A DNA stretch of 62,080 bases, taken from NCBI GenBank assembly GCA_025934255.1, contig JAICYJ010000013.1, positions 1 to 62,080 of the forward strand, read 5' to 3'. Under the pieces are notes generated by a model. That model ran no database searches and had not been told where the DNA came from. It saw only the letters and a list, made by a program, of their open reading frames with translations. This DNA is from Thermoleophilia bacterium. GTDB taxonomy: Bacteria > Actinomycetota > Thermoleophilia > Gaiellales > JAICJC01. Shown here in pieces: positions 34,027 through 43,218 of the stretch. Every line of letters starts with the position of its first letter. Positions within the stretch are counted from its first letter, which is position 1. A program made the translations under genes and the position numbers.

Positions 34027-35262
34027 GTGGCCGCGCGCATCACCGACCTGATCGCGCGCAAGCGCGACGGCGGAGAGCTGTCGTCCGCCGAGATCGCCGC
34101 CATGGTCGCGCCCGACGTGCCCGACTACCAGCTGTCGGCCTTTCTGATGGCGGTCGTGCTGCGCGGCCTCAGCGACGATGAGACGCGCGGGCTGCTGGAC
34201 GCGATGGTCGCGTCCGGGCAGCGCGTGTCGTGGCCGTGGCCGGTGGCCGACAAGCACTCGACGGGCGGGGTCGGCGACTCGACCACGCTCGTGCTGGCGC
34301 CGCTGCTGGCCGCCTGCGGCGTGCTGGTCGCCAAGATGAGCGGACGCGGCCTGGGGCACACGGGCGGGACGCTCGACAAGCTCGAGGCGATCCCGGGCAT
34401 GCGTGTGTCGCTGTCCCTGGCGGGGATGCGCAGGCAGGTCGAGCAGGTGGGCGTGGCGGTGTGCGGCCAGACGCCCGAGCTGGCCCCGACCGACGGCCGC
34501 TTGTACGCCCTGCGCGACGCCACCGGCACCGTCTACAGCCTGCCGCTGATCGCCGCCAGCATCATGTCCAAGAAGGTGGCGGCCGGCGCGTCGCGGCTGC
34601 TGCTCGACGTCAAGGTGGGGGAGGGCGCGCTGCTGCCGGATCCGGATGCCGCCCGCCGCCTGGCCGGCCTGATGGTGGGGCTGGGGCGCGACCACGACAT
34701 CGACACGCGAGCGCTGCTCTCGAACATGTCCGAGCCGCTGGGCGCCGCAGTCGGCGACGCGCTCGAGGTGGCTGAGGCGGTGGCCACGCTGCGCGGCCAT
34801 GGCCCGGCCGACATCACGCAGCTCTGCGTCCACCAGGCAACGGTGCTGGCGGGCGACGAGGCGGTGGTTCGCCGTGCGCTCGACTCGGGTGCGGCGTACG
34901 AGCGGTACCAGCGCTGGGTGGCCGCGCAGGGCGGCGACCCCGAAGCCCCGCTGCCGCAGGCGCCGCTCGTGGTCGAGGTGCCGGCGCCACGCTCGGGTGT
35001 CGTCCAGCGCTGTCACGCCCGCAGCATCGGCGAGCAGGTGATGCGGCTGGGGGCCGGCCGCGCCACGAAGGAGGACCTCGTCGACCACGCCGTCGGCGTG
35101 ATCGTGCACCGCAAGCGCGGCGACCGCGTCGACGCGGGCGAGCCGCTGGCGACGGTGCACGCGCGCGGCGAGGCCGACCCGGACGCGGTGGCCGCGTGCT
35201 TCGAGATCGACGACGCGCCGGCTGAGCGGGAGCCGTTGCTGCTGGGGGACGTCGATGCCTGA
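34027..35262 (+). CDS. deoA: Pyrimidine-nucleoside (thymidine) phosphorylase
   Basis: This 411-residue phosphorylase releases bases from pyrimidine nucleosides, feeding sugar phosphates to DeoB. It has IARKRDGGELSSAEIAAMV, the phosphate-binding KHSTGGVGDSTTL, MSGRGLGHTGGTLDKLEAIPG, the substrate motif LYALRDATGTV, and the MSKKVAAGASRLLLDVKVGEGA segment. The GTG start follows deoB immediately. Whether thymidine-specific or broad (Pdp type) cannot be judged here. Confidence 0.95.
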   Translation: MAARITDLIARKRDGGELSSAEIAAMVAPDVPDYQLSAFLMAVVLRGLSDDETRGLLDAMVASGQRVSWPWPVADKHSTGGVGDSTTLVLAPLLAACGVLVAKMSGRGLGHTGGTLDKLEAIPGMRVSLSLAGMRRQVEQVGVAVCGQTPELAPTDGRLYALRDATGTVYSLPLIAASIMSKKVAAGASRLLLDVKVGEGALLPDPDAARRLAGLMVGLGRDHDIDTRALLSNMSEPLGAAVGDALEVAEAVATLRGHGPADITQLCVHQATVLAGDEAVVRRALDSGAAYERYQRWVAAQGGDPEAPLPQAPLVVEVPAPRSGVVQRCHARSIGEQVMRLGAGRATKEDLVDHAVGVIVHRKRGDRVDAGEPLATVHARGEADPDAVAACFEIDDAPAEREPLLLGDVDA

Positions 35263-36079
35263 GCTGCCCGAGGTGGAGACCGTGCGGCGGGGGCTGGTCA
35301 AGGTGCTGGTCGGGCGCGAGCTGGTGGGCGTCGACATCCGCGACGGCCGCCTGACGGCGCCGGCCGATCCGACGGCCGTCGCCCACGAGCTGCTGGGCGC
35401 GGTCGTGACCGGCGTCGGGCGGCGCGGCAAGTACCTGGCGGTCGGGCTCGACGACGGGCGCACGCTGGTCTGCCACCTGCGCATGACCGGATGGTTCCAT
35501 CACGTCACCGAGCTCAGCGAGCGCCCGCACCTGCGCGCGGTGTTCCACCTGGACGACGGCACCTGGCTGCTCTACAGCGACCAGCGGCGGTTCGGCACGA
35601 TGCGGCTGATCGCGGCCGGCGGGCTCGAGGACTACTGGCGCGGCCGGGTCGGGCCGGAGCCGCTTGACGGCGTCTGGACGGCGCCGCAGCTGCGCGCGGC
35701 GCTGCGAGGACGCACGGCGCCGGTGAAGGCGCTGCTGCTCGACCAGCGGATCGTGGCCGGCGTCGGCAACATCTACGCCGACGAGGCGCTGTGGGAGGCG
35801 CGGGTGCACCCGCTGACTCCCGGCGGCAGGCTGGGCGCCGTGCGGGCGGCCCGCGTGCACGACGCCGTGATCGCCGTGCTCGAGCGCGGGATCGACGCGC
35901 AGGGGGCAAGCATCGACACGTACCGGTCGGTGGACGGGACGCCCGGCTCGATGCAGGTGCGCTTCAACGTCTTCGACCGCGCCGGCGAGCCGTGCCCGCG
36001 CTGCGGATCCGTTATCGTCAAGACCCGCGTTGCCCAGCGCGGCACCTACCTATGTCCGAGATGCACCCCACGGCCCTGA
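35255..36079 (+). CDS. mutM: Formamidopyrimidine-DNA glycosylase (Fpg/MutM)
   Basis: MutM excises 8-oxoguanine. The 274-residue protein has the catalytic N-terminus PELPEVETVRRGL, in which Pro2 and Glu3 act, the Lys in GRRGKYLAVG, LLDQRIVAGVGNIYADEALW with the helix-two-turn-helix, and a C-terminal zinc finger CPRCGSVIVK...CPRC. It overlaps the phosphorylase gene by 8 bases. Confidence 0.95.
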   Translation: MPELPEVETVRRGLVKVLVGRELVGVDIRDGRLTAPADPTAVAHELLGAVVTGVGRRGKYLAVGLDDGRTLVCHLRMTGWFHHVTELSERPHLRAVFHLDDGTWLLYSDQRRFGTMRLIAAGGLEDYWRGRVGPEPLDGVWTAPQLRAALRGRTAPVKALLLDQRIVAGVGNIYADEALWEARVHPLTPGGRLGAVRAARVHDAVIAVLERGIDAQGASIDTYRSVDGTPGSMQVRFNVFDRAGEPCPRCGSVIVKTRVAQRGTYLCPRCTPRP

Positions 36080-36522
36080 GGTTCCAGGAGCGCGCGCAGG
36101 CGGCGGGCCTGGACGTGCGCGCGCAGGAGCTGTCGGAGTCCGCGCGCACGGCGGTGGAGGCGGCCGACGCGGTCGGCTGCGAGCTGGGCCAGATCGTGAA
36201 GTCGGTGGTGCTGCAGGACGCGGGCGGCGAGCTGCTGCTGTGCCTCGGCGCCGGCGACCGGCGGATCGACCTGGAGCGGGTGGGCGAGGGCGTCACGATG
36301 GCCCGCGGCCGCGACGTGAAGGAGCAGACCGGCTACGCCATCGGCGGCGTTCCGCCGCTCGGGCACGACACGCCGCTGCACACGGTCGTCGACAGCTCGC
36401 TGCGGCGGTTCCAGACGGTCTGGTGCGCCGCCGGCACGCCCAACGCGGTGTTCGACGTGCGGCTGGACGACCTGCTGGCCGCGATGCCGGACGCCGACCT
36501 GCGCGACATCGCCGAGTCCTAG
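36052..36522 (+). CDS. YbaK/ProX-type aminoacyl-tRNA deacylase
   Basis: This 156-residue member of the YbaK/Cys-tRNA(Pro) deacylase family carries the Lys in ELGQIVKSVVL that is catalytic in the family. The sequence continues ELLLCLGAGDRRIDLERV, QTGYAIGGVPPLGH and VWCAAGTPNAVFDVRLDDLL. Such proteins clear mischarged tRNA in trans. The ATG at 36052 lies in the end of mutM (28-base overlap); an ATG at 36061 is the alternative. Confidence 0.88.
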   Translation: MSEMHPTALRFQERAQAAGLDVRAQELSESARTAVEAADAVGCELGQIVKSVVLQDAGGELLLCLGAGDRRIDLERVGEGVTMARGRDVKEQTGYAIGGVPPLGHDTPLHTVVDSSLRRFQTVWCAAGTPNAVFDVRLDDLLAAMPDADLRDIAES

Positions 36523-36540
36523 TCCCGGGGGCGCGCCGCC

Positions 36541-36546
36541 TACACT
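36541..36546 (+). promoter_or_regulatory. -10-like box (TACACT) for recO
   Basis: TACACT ends 8 nt before the recO ATG at 36555. Confidence 0.45.
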
Positions 36547-36554
36547 GAAGCGGC

Positions 36555-37292
36555 ATGGGCCGAAGCTACAAGACCGACGCCGTGGTGCTGCGATCGATCC
36601 GCTTCTCGGAGGCCGACCGCGTGCTGCACCTGTACACGCTCGAGCGGGGGCGCGTGAACGCGATCGCCAAGGGCGTGCGCAAGACCGGCTCGCGGTTCGG
36701 CGCTCGGCTGGAGCCGCTGACCCGATCGGCGCTGATCCTGCACGAGGGCCGCGGCGAGCTGCACACCGTCTCGGGCGCCGACATCATCAGCTCGCAGGAG
36801 CAGGTGCGGGCCGACGGCTACGCGCTGGCGGTCGGCCAGATCGGGGCGGAGGCGGTGCTGAAGCTGTTCGCCGAACCCGAGCCGAATCCGCGTGCCTACG
36901 AGGGGCTGTGCCGGTTCCTGGAGCTGCTCGCCGGGCCGCTCGAGCGCGCCCCGGACCCCCAGCACGACGGCCTGGGACTTGCCTTCCAGCTGAAGCTGCT
37001 GGCGCTCTCGGGCTACCTGCCGCATCTCGACTCGTGTGCGTCGTGCGGGACGGCCGGCCCGCTGGCCGGGTTCTCGCCGAGCGCAGGAGGCGCCGCCTGC
37101 GCGGGCTGCATGGTGGCAAGCGGCGGCTTCCGGATGGCGGACGGGGCGATCGCCGCCATCGAGGGGCTGCTGGAGCGTCCGCTGGCGCCGGTGGCGCTGG
37201 CGCCCGACGCCGCGGCCGGCGCGCTGCGGGTGGTCGAGGAGACCTACGCGCACCACGGCGGCTTTCGCCTGCGCACGCTTCAGCCGAGCTGA
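36555..37292 (+). CDS. recO: DNA repair protein RecO
   Basis: RecO loads RecA with RecR. The 245-residue protein has an N-terminal OB fold (YKTDAVVLRSIRFSEADRVLHLYTLERG, KGVRKTGSRFG) and a zinc-binding C-terminal domain with CASCGTAGP and CAGC. Its last 13 bases overlap the 3' end of the opposing lipoprotein gene. The recO-glyQ-glyS order follows a widespread gene neighbourhood. Confidence 0.93.
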   Translation: MGRSYKTDAVVLRSIRFSEADRVLHLYTLERGRVNAIAKGVRKTGSRFGARLEPLTRSALILHEGRGELHTVSGADIISSQEQVRADGYALAVGQIGAEAVLKLFAEPEPNPRAYEGLCRFLELLAGPLERAPDPQHDGLGLAFQLKLLALSGYLPHLDSCASCGTAGPLAGFSPSAGGAACAGCMVASGGFRMADGAIAAIEGLLERPLAPVALAPDAAAGALRVVEETYAHHGGFRLRTLQPS

Positions 37293-37849
37293 AACAGCAG
37301 CTGCACGTTGCTGCCCAGGATCCGCACGGCCCAGCGCTGGCGGCCGTGGCCGGGGATGCGGATGCTGCAGACATGGTCGGGCGGCGCCGTCGCGGTCGAG
37401 CCGGCCGGTGCTGTGGGCGAGCCCGTCTTGCAGTGCGCCTTGCCCGCCGCCCCGCCGTTCAGGAGCGCCATCTCGGCCGAGAACACCTTCGCCACGTCGA
37501 CGGTCGCGACCGGCTGGCCGTCGCCGTTGTGGTCGGTCCGGTAGAGCAGCTGCACGGGGTGGCTGGCGCCCAGGTCGAGCACGTTCACCGCCCACACCTG
37601 GGTGGGCGTCCCGTTGCTGAACTTGACGGTGCAGGTGTGGTCGGCGACCACCGTGCCCAGTCCGCCCGCGACCGTGTCGGGCGGCGGCGCCTGGTCGCTG
37701 CAGTCGACCGATGAGACGACCTGCCGGCCACCCTGCTGGGCCACCACGGCGGCCTCCACCTTCGTGTCCAGCGCCTTGCCGCTGGGCGCGCCGCAGGCGG
37801 CCGCCGCCAGGGCCAGGAGGGGGAGAAGCGCGTATCCGCCGCGTCGCAT
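37280..37849 (-). CDS. Putative lipoprotein with duplicated DUF4333-like units
   Basis: This 189-residue protein begins MRRGGYALLPLLALAAAAC, a lipoprotein signal whose lipobox Cys is residue 19. The mature part has two similar halves. Each opens with a helix containing VEAAVVAQQ or VAKVFSAEM, then a Cys, then a second Cys followed by beta strands ending in WAVNVLDLG or WAVRILGSN. This repeated C...C arrangement resembles DUF4333 lipoproteins of actinobacteria; the assignment is by pattern. It is probably surface-anchored with a disulfide in each half. The ATG at 37849 replaces a longer frame that would run into glyQ. Confidence 0.7.
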   Translation of the reverse strand: MRRGGYALLPLLALAAAACGAPSGKALDTKVEAAVVAQQGGRQVVSSVDCSDQAPPPDTVAGGLGTVVADHTCTVKFSNGTPTQVWAVNVLDLGASHPVQLLYRTDHNGDGQPVATVDVAKVFSAEMALLNGGAAGKAHCKTGSPTAPAGSTATAPPDHVCSIRIPGHGRQRWAVRILGSNVQLLFQLG

Positions 37850-37892
37850 GAAGCGGTTATCGGCAGGTTGCTGCCGGCGATCAAGCGTCTGA

Positions 37893-37898
37893 TAGCTT
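37893..37898 (+). promoter_or_regulatory. -10-like box (TAGCTT) for glyQ
   Basis: TAGCTT ends 9 nt before the glyQ ATG at 37908, in the short gap diverging from the lipoprotein gene. No room for a T-box leader. Confidence 0.4.
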
Positions 37899-37907
37899 GC
37901 GCCCTCG

Positions 37908-38757
<850 letters not shown>

Positions 38758-38765
<8 letters not shown>

Positions 38766-40773
38766 CCTGCTGATCGAGATCGGCTGCGAGGAGCTGCCCG
38801 CCGCGGCCTGCCGCGAGGCCGAGCGCCAGCTACCCGAGCTGCTGACCCGCTCGCTCTCGGAAGCCGGCCTGGAGTCGCGCGACGCCCGCATCCACGTCGG
38901 GCCGAGGCGGCTGGTGGCGATCGCGAGCGTGCCGCCGCAGCGAGATGCGGTCGCGACGCAGCAGCGCGGCCCGCGCGCCGACGCGCCGGAGCCGGCCAGG
39001 GCCGGGTTCGCGCGAAAGCACGGGCTGGCGGTGGACGAGCTGGAGCAGCGCGAGGGCTTCGTGTGGGCGGTCAGCGACGGCCGGGCCGCGCCTGCGGCCG
39101 AGCTGGTGCCGGACGCCGTCCACCGCATCGTGGCGGGATTGCAGTTCGCAAAGACGATGCGCTGGCCGGGCGGCCGGTTCTCGCGGCCGATCCGGTGGCT
39201 GGTGGTCAAGCTCGACGACGAGGTGGTGGCGATGGAGCTGGCGGGGGTGGCCAGCGGCGGGGAGTCCCGCGGCCACCGTTCGCTGGGCGCGGTCCGGGTC
39301 GGCTCGGCCGCGAGCTACCTGGATGACCTGCGCGGCGTGCACGTGCTGGCCGACGCGGCCGAGCGCCGGGAGCTGATCGTGGAGGGGCTCAACACGGTCG
39401 GGGAGTGGATCGACCCGATGGCCAAGCTGGAAGAGGTCGTCCACCTGGTGGAGTGGCCCGTGGTGCTCGAGGGCCGGTTCGACGAGCGCTACCTGGAGCT
39501 GCCCGAGCGCGTCCCGATCACGGCGATGCAGTCCCATCAGCGCTACTTCCCGATCGTCCGCGAGGGTCGCCTCGACGCCCGCTTCGCGTTCGTCGCCAAC
39601 GGCGGCGACGCGGCGGTTGTCGCGGCCGGAAACGAGGAGGTGCTGGTTGGGCGGCTGGAGGATGCCGTCTTCGCGCACGACAAGGATCAGGCCCGCGGCA
39701 TCGCCGCGATGCTGGCCGAGCTGCCCCGCGTCAGCTTCCTGGAGGGGGCGGGGTCGCTGGCCGACAAGGCGGAGCGGGTGCGCGAGCTGGCGCGGCAGCT
39801 GTGCGACCGGGTCGAGGTCGAGCCGCCGCTGCGCGAGGCGGTGGCGCGGGCGGCGGCGCTGTGCAAGGCCGACCTGGTGTCGAGCCTGGTGGCCGAGTTC
39901 TCCGACCTGCAGGGGTACGCCGGGTCGCTGTACGCGCGCGATGCGGGCGAGCCGCCCGAGGTATGCGACGCGATCGCCGACCATCACCTCCCGATCGAGG
40001 CCGGCGGGGCGCTGCCCGCCGACGAGGGTGCCGCGCTGCTGTCGGTTTCCGACAAGGCCGACACGGTGGCCGTGGCGTTCGCCCTCGGTGCGCAGCCCAC
40101 CGGCAGCCGCGATCCCTACGGGCTGCGGCGGGCGGCGGCCGGCATCGTCGCGATCGCGCTCGAGCGCGGCTACGAGCTGGGTCTGGTCGACCTGATGGCC
40201 GAGTCGGTGCACATGCTGGTGTCGCAGGGCCACGAGCTGCGCCGAAAGCCGCTCGAAGCGGTGCCCGACGCCGTCGACTTCGTGCTCGACCGGGTCGAGC
40301 CGCTGATGGCCGAGGAGGGCGTGACCGTCGACGAGATGCGTGCCGCGCGCGGCTCCGGGGTGACCGGGCCGCTGCCCCTGGCCGCCCTCTGCCGGGCGCT
40401 GCGAGACGCGCGCGGCGCCGAATGGCTGGCGGCCATCCGCGACGCCTACGGACGCTGCATCCGGATCACGGCCCGGGCCGCCGAGCAGACGGCCTCCGAG
40501 GTGCGGACGTCGATGTTCGAGATGGACGAGGAGCGGGCGCTGTGCGCAGCGCTGACGGCCGCGGACATCGAGATCGCCGATGCCGCCGCGCGCCGCGACT
40601 ACGCGTCCGCGCTGGACGCGGCCGCGCTGATGGTGGAGCCGATCAACGCCTACTTCGAGCAGGTGATGGTGATGGCCGATGACCCGGCCCTGCGCGGGAA
40701 CCGTCTCAAGCTGCTGGCCGACGTCGTCTCGACGCTGCGCCTGGTGGGCGACTTCGAGCAGCTACCAGGCTAG
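38758..40773 (+). CDS. glyS: Glycyl-tRNA synthetase beta subunit
   Basis: This 671-residue tRNA-binding subunit of GlyRS opens [26 protein letters not shown]. It has an HD-like fold in the middle ([31 protein letters not shown]) and a DALR-like anticodon-binding C-terminus. The ATG overlaps the end of glyQ. Its TAG stop shares the palindrome CTAG with the stop of the opposing glpK gene, leaving no space for a terminator. Confidence 0.95.
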
Positions 40774-42206
40774 AGCAGCGACGCCCCCTCGGCGAACCGC
40801 CGCCAGGCCTCGTAGTCGGCGCCGGCCGCGAGCACGTCACCCGGCTGAAACCGCCGGCCCCCCGCCGCCAGCTCCGCCAGGTCGTCGATCGTGAACAGGC
40901 CCGCTCCGACGCCCGCGGCCGCGGCGGCGCCCAGCGCGGTCGTCTCGGGCATCTCGGCCACCACCACCGGCATGTCCAGCACATCCGCCTGACGCTGCAC
41001 GAGGTAGCCGTTCGCGGTCAGCCCGCCGTCGACGCGCAGCACGTCCGGCCGCACCGGCAGCGCGTCGACCAGGTCGCGCACGCGGAAGCAGAGCGCGTCG
41101 AGGGCGGCACGGACGATGTGGGCGCGGGTCGTGGCGGCGGTGATCCCGGCGACCACCGCCCGCGCGTCGGCACGCCACCAGGGAGCGCCCATCCCGGCCA
41201 GCGCCGGCAGGAACCTGACGCCGTCGGTATCCGGCACCGAGTTCGCCATCGCCTCGCTCTCCGCCGGATCCTGGAACGCGCCGAGGCCGTCGCGCAGCCA
41301 CGTCAGCACGGTTCCGGCCGAGAACACGCCGCCGTCAAGCGCGTAGCTGGGCCGACCCTCGGACAGCTCCCAGGCGACCACCGATAGCAGGCCGCCGGGC
41401 TCTTTGGGCGGCGCTTCGCCGGCCTGCTGGAGCAGGAAGATGCCGGTGCCATAGGTGGCCTTCGCCATCCCCGGCAGCAGGCAGCCGTGCCCGGCCAGGG
41501 AGGCGGTCTGGTCGACCAGCAGCGCGCGCAGCGGCAGGCCCGCCAGCTTGCCGAACGGCCCCGCCGACGGCCCGATCGGCGGCAGCCAGGCGGGGTCGAT
41601 GCCGTGCAGCTCGAGCAGCTCGGGGTTCCAGCTGCCGGGTGCGGCCAGCGCCTGCAGCTGGGTGCGCCCGGCGGTGGACGGCTCGGTGCGGGCGCCGTCG
41701 CCCAGCCGCGCGCAGACGTAGGCGTCCAGCGTTCCCGCCCGCAGGCGGCCCTCAGTCGCGGCCGCCGCGACCGCCGCGTCGTTCTCGACCAGCCAGCGGA
41801 TCTTGGTGGCCGAGAAGTAGGGGTCGAGCGGCAGCCCGGACAGCTCCTGGATGCGCGGGCCGTGGCCGGCCGCCTCCAGCCGCTCCACGATCGGCTGGCT
41901 GCGACGGGATCCCCACACGATCGCGGGCGCCAGCGGCCGCAGCGTCTCCGCGTCCCACGCCACCACCGTCTCGCCCTCGTTGTCGAGGCCGACCGCGGCC
42001 ACGTCGCCGTCCAGCTGCGCCGTCAGGTCACCCAGCGCGCGCTCCACGGTGGCCACCGTCTCGTCGGCGTCCTTCTCGATCCAGCCCGGCTGGGGATGGC
42101 TGACGTGGGCCGGCTGGTAGCTCTCGCCGAGCGGGCGCAGGCGCTCGTCGAAGGCCACGGCGCGGGTACCGCTGGTGCCCTGGTCGACGCCGATCAGGAT
42201 CGTCAC
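40770..42206 (-). CDS. glpK: Glycerol kinase (FGGY family)
   Basis: GlpK phosphorylates glycerol to sn-glycerol 3-phosphate. The 478-residue FGGY kinase has the N-terminal phosphate loop IGVDQGTSGTRAVAFDE, AIVWGSRRSQPIVERL, GTGIFLLQQAG, and the C-terminal LRVDGGLTANGYLVQRQADVLDMPV. It is somewhat shorter than the usual 500 residues. It ends a four-gene reverse-strand unit with a dehydrogenase-like flavoprotein, which supports the glycerol assignment over other FGGY sugars. Confidence 0.88.
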   Translation of the reverse strand: MTILIGVDQGTSGTRAVAFDERLRPLGESYQPAHVSHPQPGWIEKDADETVATVERALGDLTAQLDGDVAAVGLDNEGETVVAWDAETLRPLAPAIVWGSRRSQPIVERLEAAGHGPRIQELSGLPLDPYFSATKIRWLVENDAAVAAAATEGRLRAGTLDAYVCARLGDGARTEPSTAGRTQLQALAAPGSWNPELLELHGIDPAWLPPIGPSAGPFGKLAGLPLRALLVDQTASLAGHGCLLPGMAKATYGTGIFLLQQAGEAPPKEPGGLLSVVAWELSEGRPSYALDGGVFSAGTVLTWLRDGLGAFQDPAESEAMANSVPDTDGVRFLPALAGMGAPWWRADARAVVAGITAATTRAHIVRAALDALCFRVRDLVDALPVRPDVLRVDGGLTANGYLVQRQADVLDMPVVVAEMPETTALGAAAAAGVGAGLFTIDDLAELAAGGRRFQPGDVLAAGADYEAWRRFAEGASLL

Positions 42207-42418
42207 CGGCGGCGCAGCAGGGCGATGCCGGCCAGGCCCAGGCCGGCCGCGATCAGCGGGCCTCGGAACGCGCGACCGAGCATCGGCAGGTCCTCGGCGC
42301 CGACCTCGATCCGCGACCGCCAGGCACCCAGCTCGCCCTCGACCACCACGTGCCCGTCGTGCAGCGAGACGCCGCGCACGACGAACGGCAGCTCACCGAT
42401 TGGCGATGTCACCTTCAT
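42203..42418 (-). CDS. Small tail-anchored membrane protein in the glycerol operon
   Basis: This 71-residue protein has a soluble, strand-like N-terminal part (VVRGVSLHDGHVVVEGELG) and a C-terminal hydrophobic helix ending in arginines (GPLIAAGLGLAGIALLRRR). It overlaps genes on both sides, so it is cotranslated with the flavoprotein and GlpK. I do not recognise it. It occupies the place where anaerobic glycerol operons of other bacteria carry a DUF1667 protein but lacks that family's cysteines. It may tether the dehydrogenase components to the membrane. Confidence 0.7.
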   Translation of the reverse strand: MKVTSPIGELPFVVRGVSLHDGHVVVEGELGAWRSRIEVGAEDLPMLGRAFRGPLIAAGLGLAGIALLRRR

Positions 42419-43218
42419 GGACGCTCCTCCTGATCGATCAGTGACCGTACAGCGGCAGCCGCCTCGGCGCCGGCCGCGCGCGCCCGCTCAACCGTGGCCG
42501 GATCCGCCAGCGGCTGCGCGTACACGGCGCGGTCGCCCGCCCAGACGGCGCCGTCCACGTTGCGCAGCGCCGCCACCCCGTGGGCCAGCACCACCGCGTC
42601 ACATCCCAGCGTCTCGCCGGAGGCGAGCGTGGCCGTGCGCACCCGCGGTGTGCCGGCGACCGACACGACGCGGTCGCGCTCGCGCACGTGCACGCCATCG
42701 TCCACCGGGCGTTCGCGCAGCAGCCCGTCGGGACAGACCAAGGTTGCCCGCTCGGCACCGGCCGCGCGCAGCTCGCCCGCGGCCCGCATCGCCCAGTCCC
42801 CGCCGCCCACGATCAGCGGGCGCCGCCCCACCAGCAGGCCGTTCTCGGCCAGGTGGCAGGCGACGGTGGCGGCCACGATGCCGGCCGGGCGGCCGCCGGC
42901 GATGCCCAGCTCGGCACGGCCCAGCGGCCGCGCGCCGGTCGCGATCACGAGCGCGGCGGCCTCCATTCGCTGCGGGCCGTCCTGCCCGATCGCGAGCAGC
43001 GCCAGGCCGTCCCAGCGGATCGCCGTCTCGCCCAGCCGCATATGCGCGCGGCAGGCCCGCGCCAGCTCGCGGGTCTCGGCTGCCTCCCAGCCGTGCACGC
43101 CGCCCGGCACCGGGATGCGGTCGACGACCGTGACGTCGGCGACGTCACGCAGCGCATGCGCGCAGGCCAGGCCGGTGATGCCCGCGCCGACGATCGCGAC
43201 CAGCGGCCGGTCAGGCAT
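42415..43218 (-). CDS. FAD/NAD(P)-dependent oxidoreductase, glycerol operon
   Basis: This 267-residue flavoprotein of the pyridine nucleotide-disulfide oxidoreductase fold is short for the family. An N-terminal dinucleotide loop VAIVGAGITGLACAHAL is followed by PVPGGVHGWE, the central ALVIATGARPLGRAEL and a second loop PLIVGGGDWAMRAAG, then VVLAHGVAALRNVDGAVWAGDRAVYAQ. It fits the middle subunit of GlpA-type operons in clostridia and Thermotoga, which passes electrons from the dehydrogenase. ATG at 43218 is used; a GTG at 43227 is also possible. Confidence 0.8.
   Translation of the reverse strand: MPDRPLVAIVGAGITGLACAHALRDVADVTVVDRIPVPGGVHGWEAAETRELARACRAHMRLGETAIRWDGLALLAIGQDGPQRMEAAALVIATGARPLGRAELGIAGGRPAGIVAATVACHLAENGLLVGRRPLIVGGGDWAMRAAGELRAAGAERATLVCPDGLLRERPVDDGVHVRERDRVVSVAGTPRVRTATLASGETLGCDAVVLAHGVAALRNVDGAVWAGDRAVYAQPLADPATVERARAAGAEAAAAVRSLIDQEERP

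Noticed and set aside
42203..42418. DUF1667 protein of the glycerol operon
   Set aside because: The protein has no cysteines and ends in a membrane helix, unlike DUF1667.
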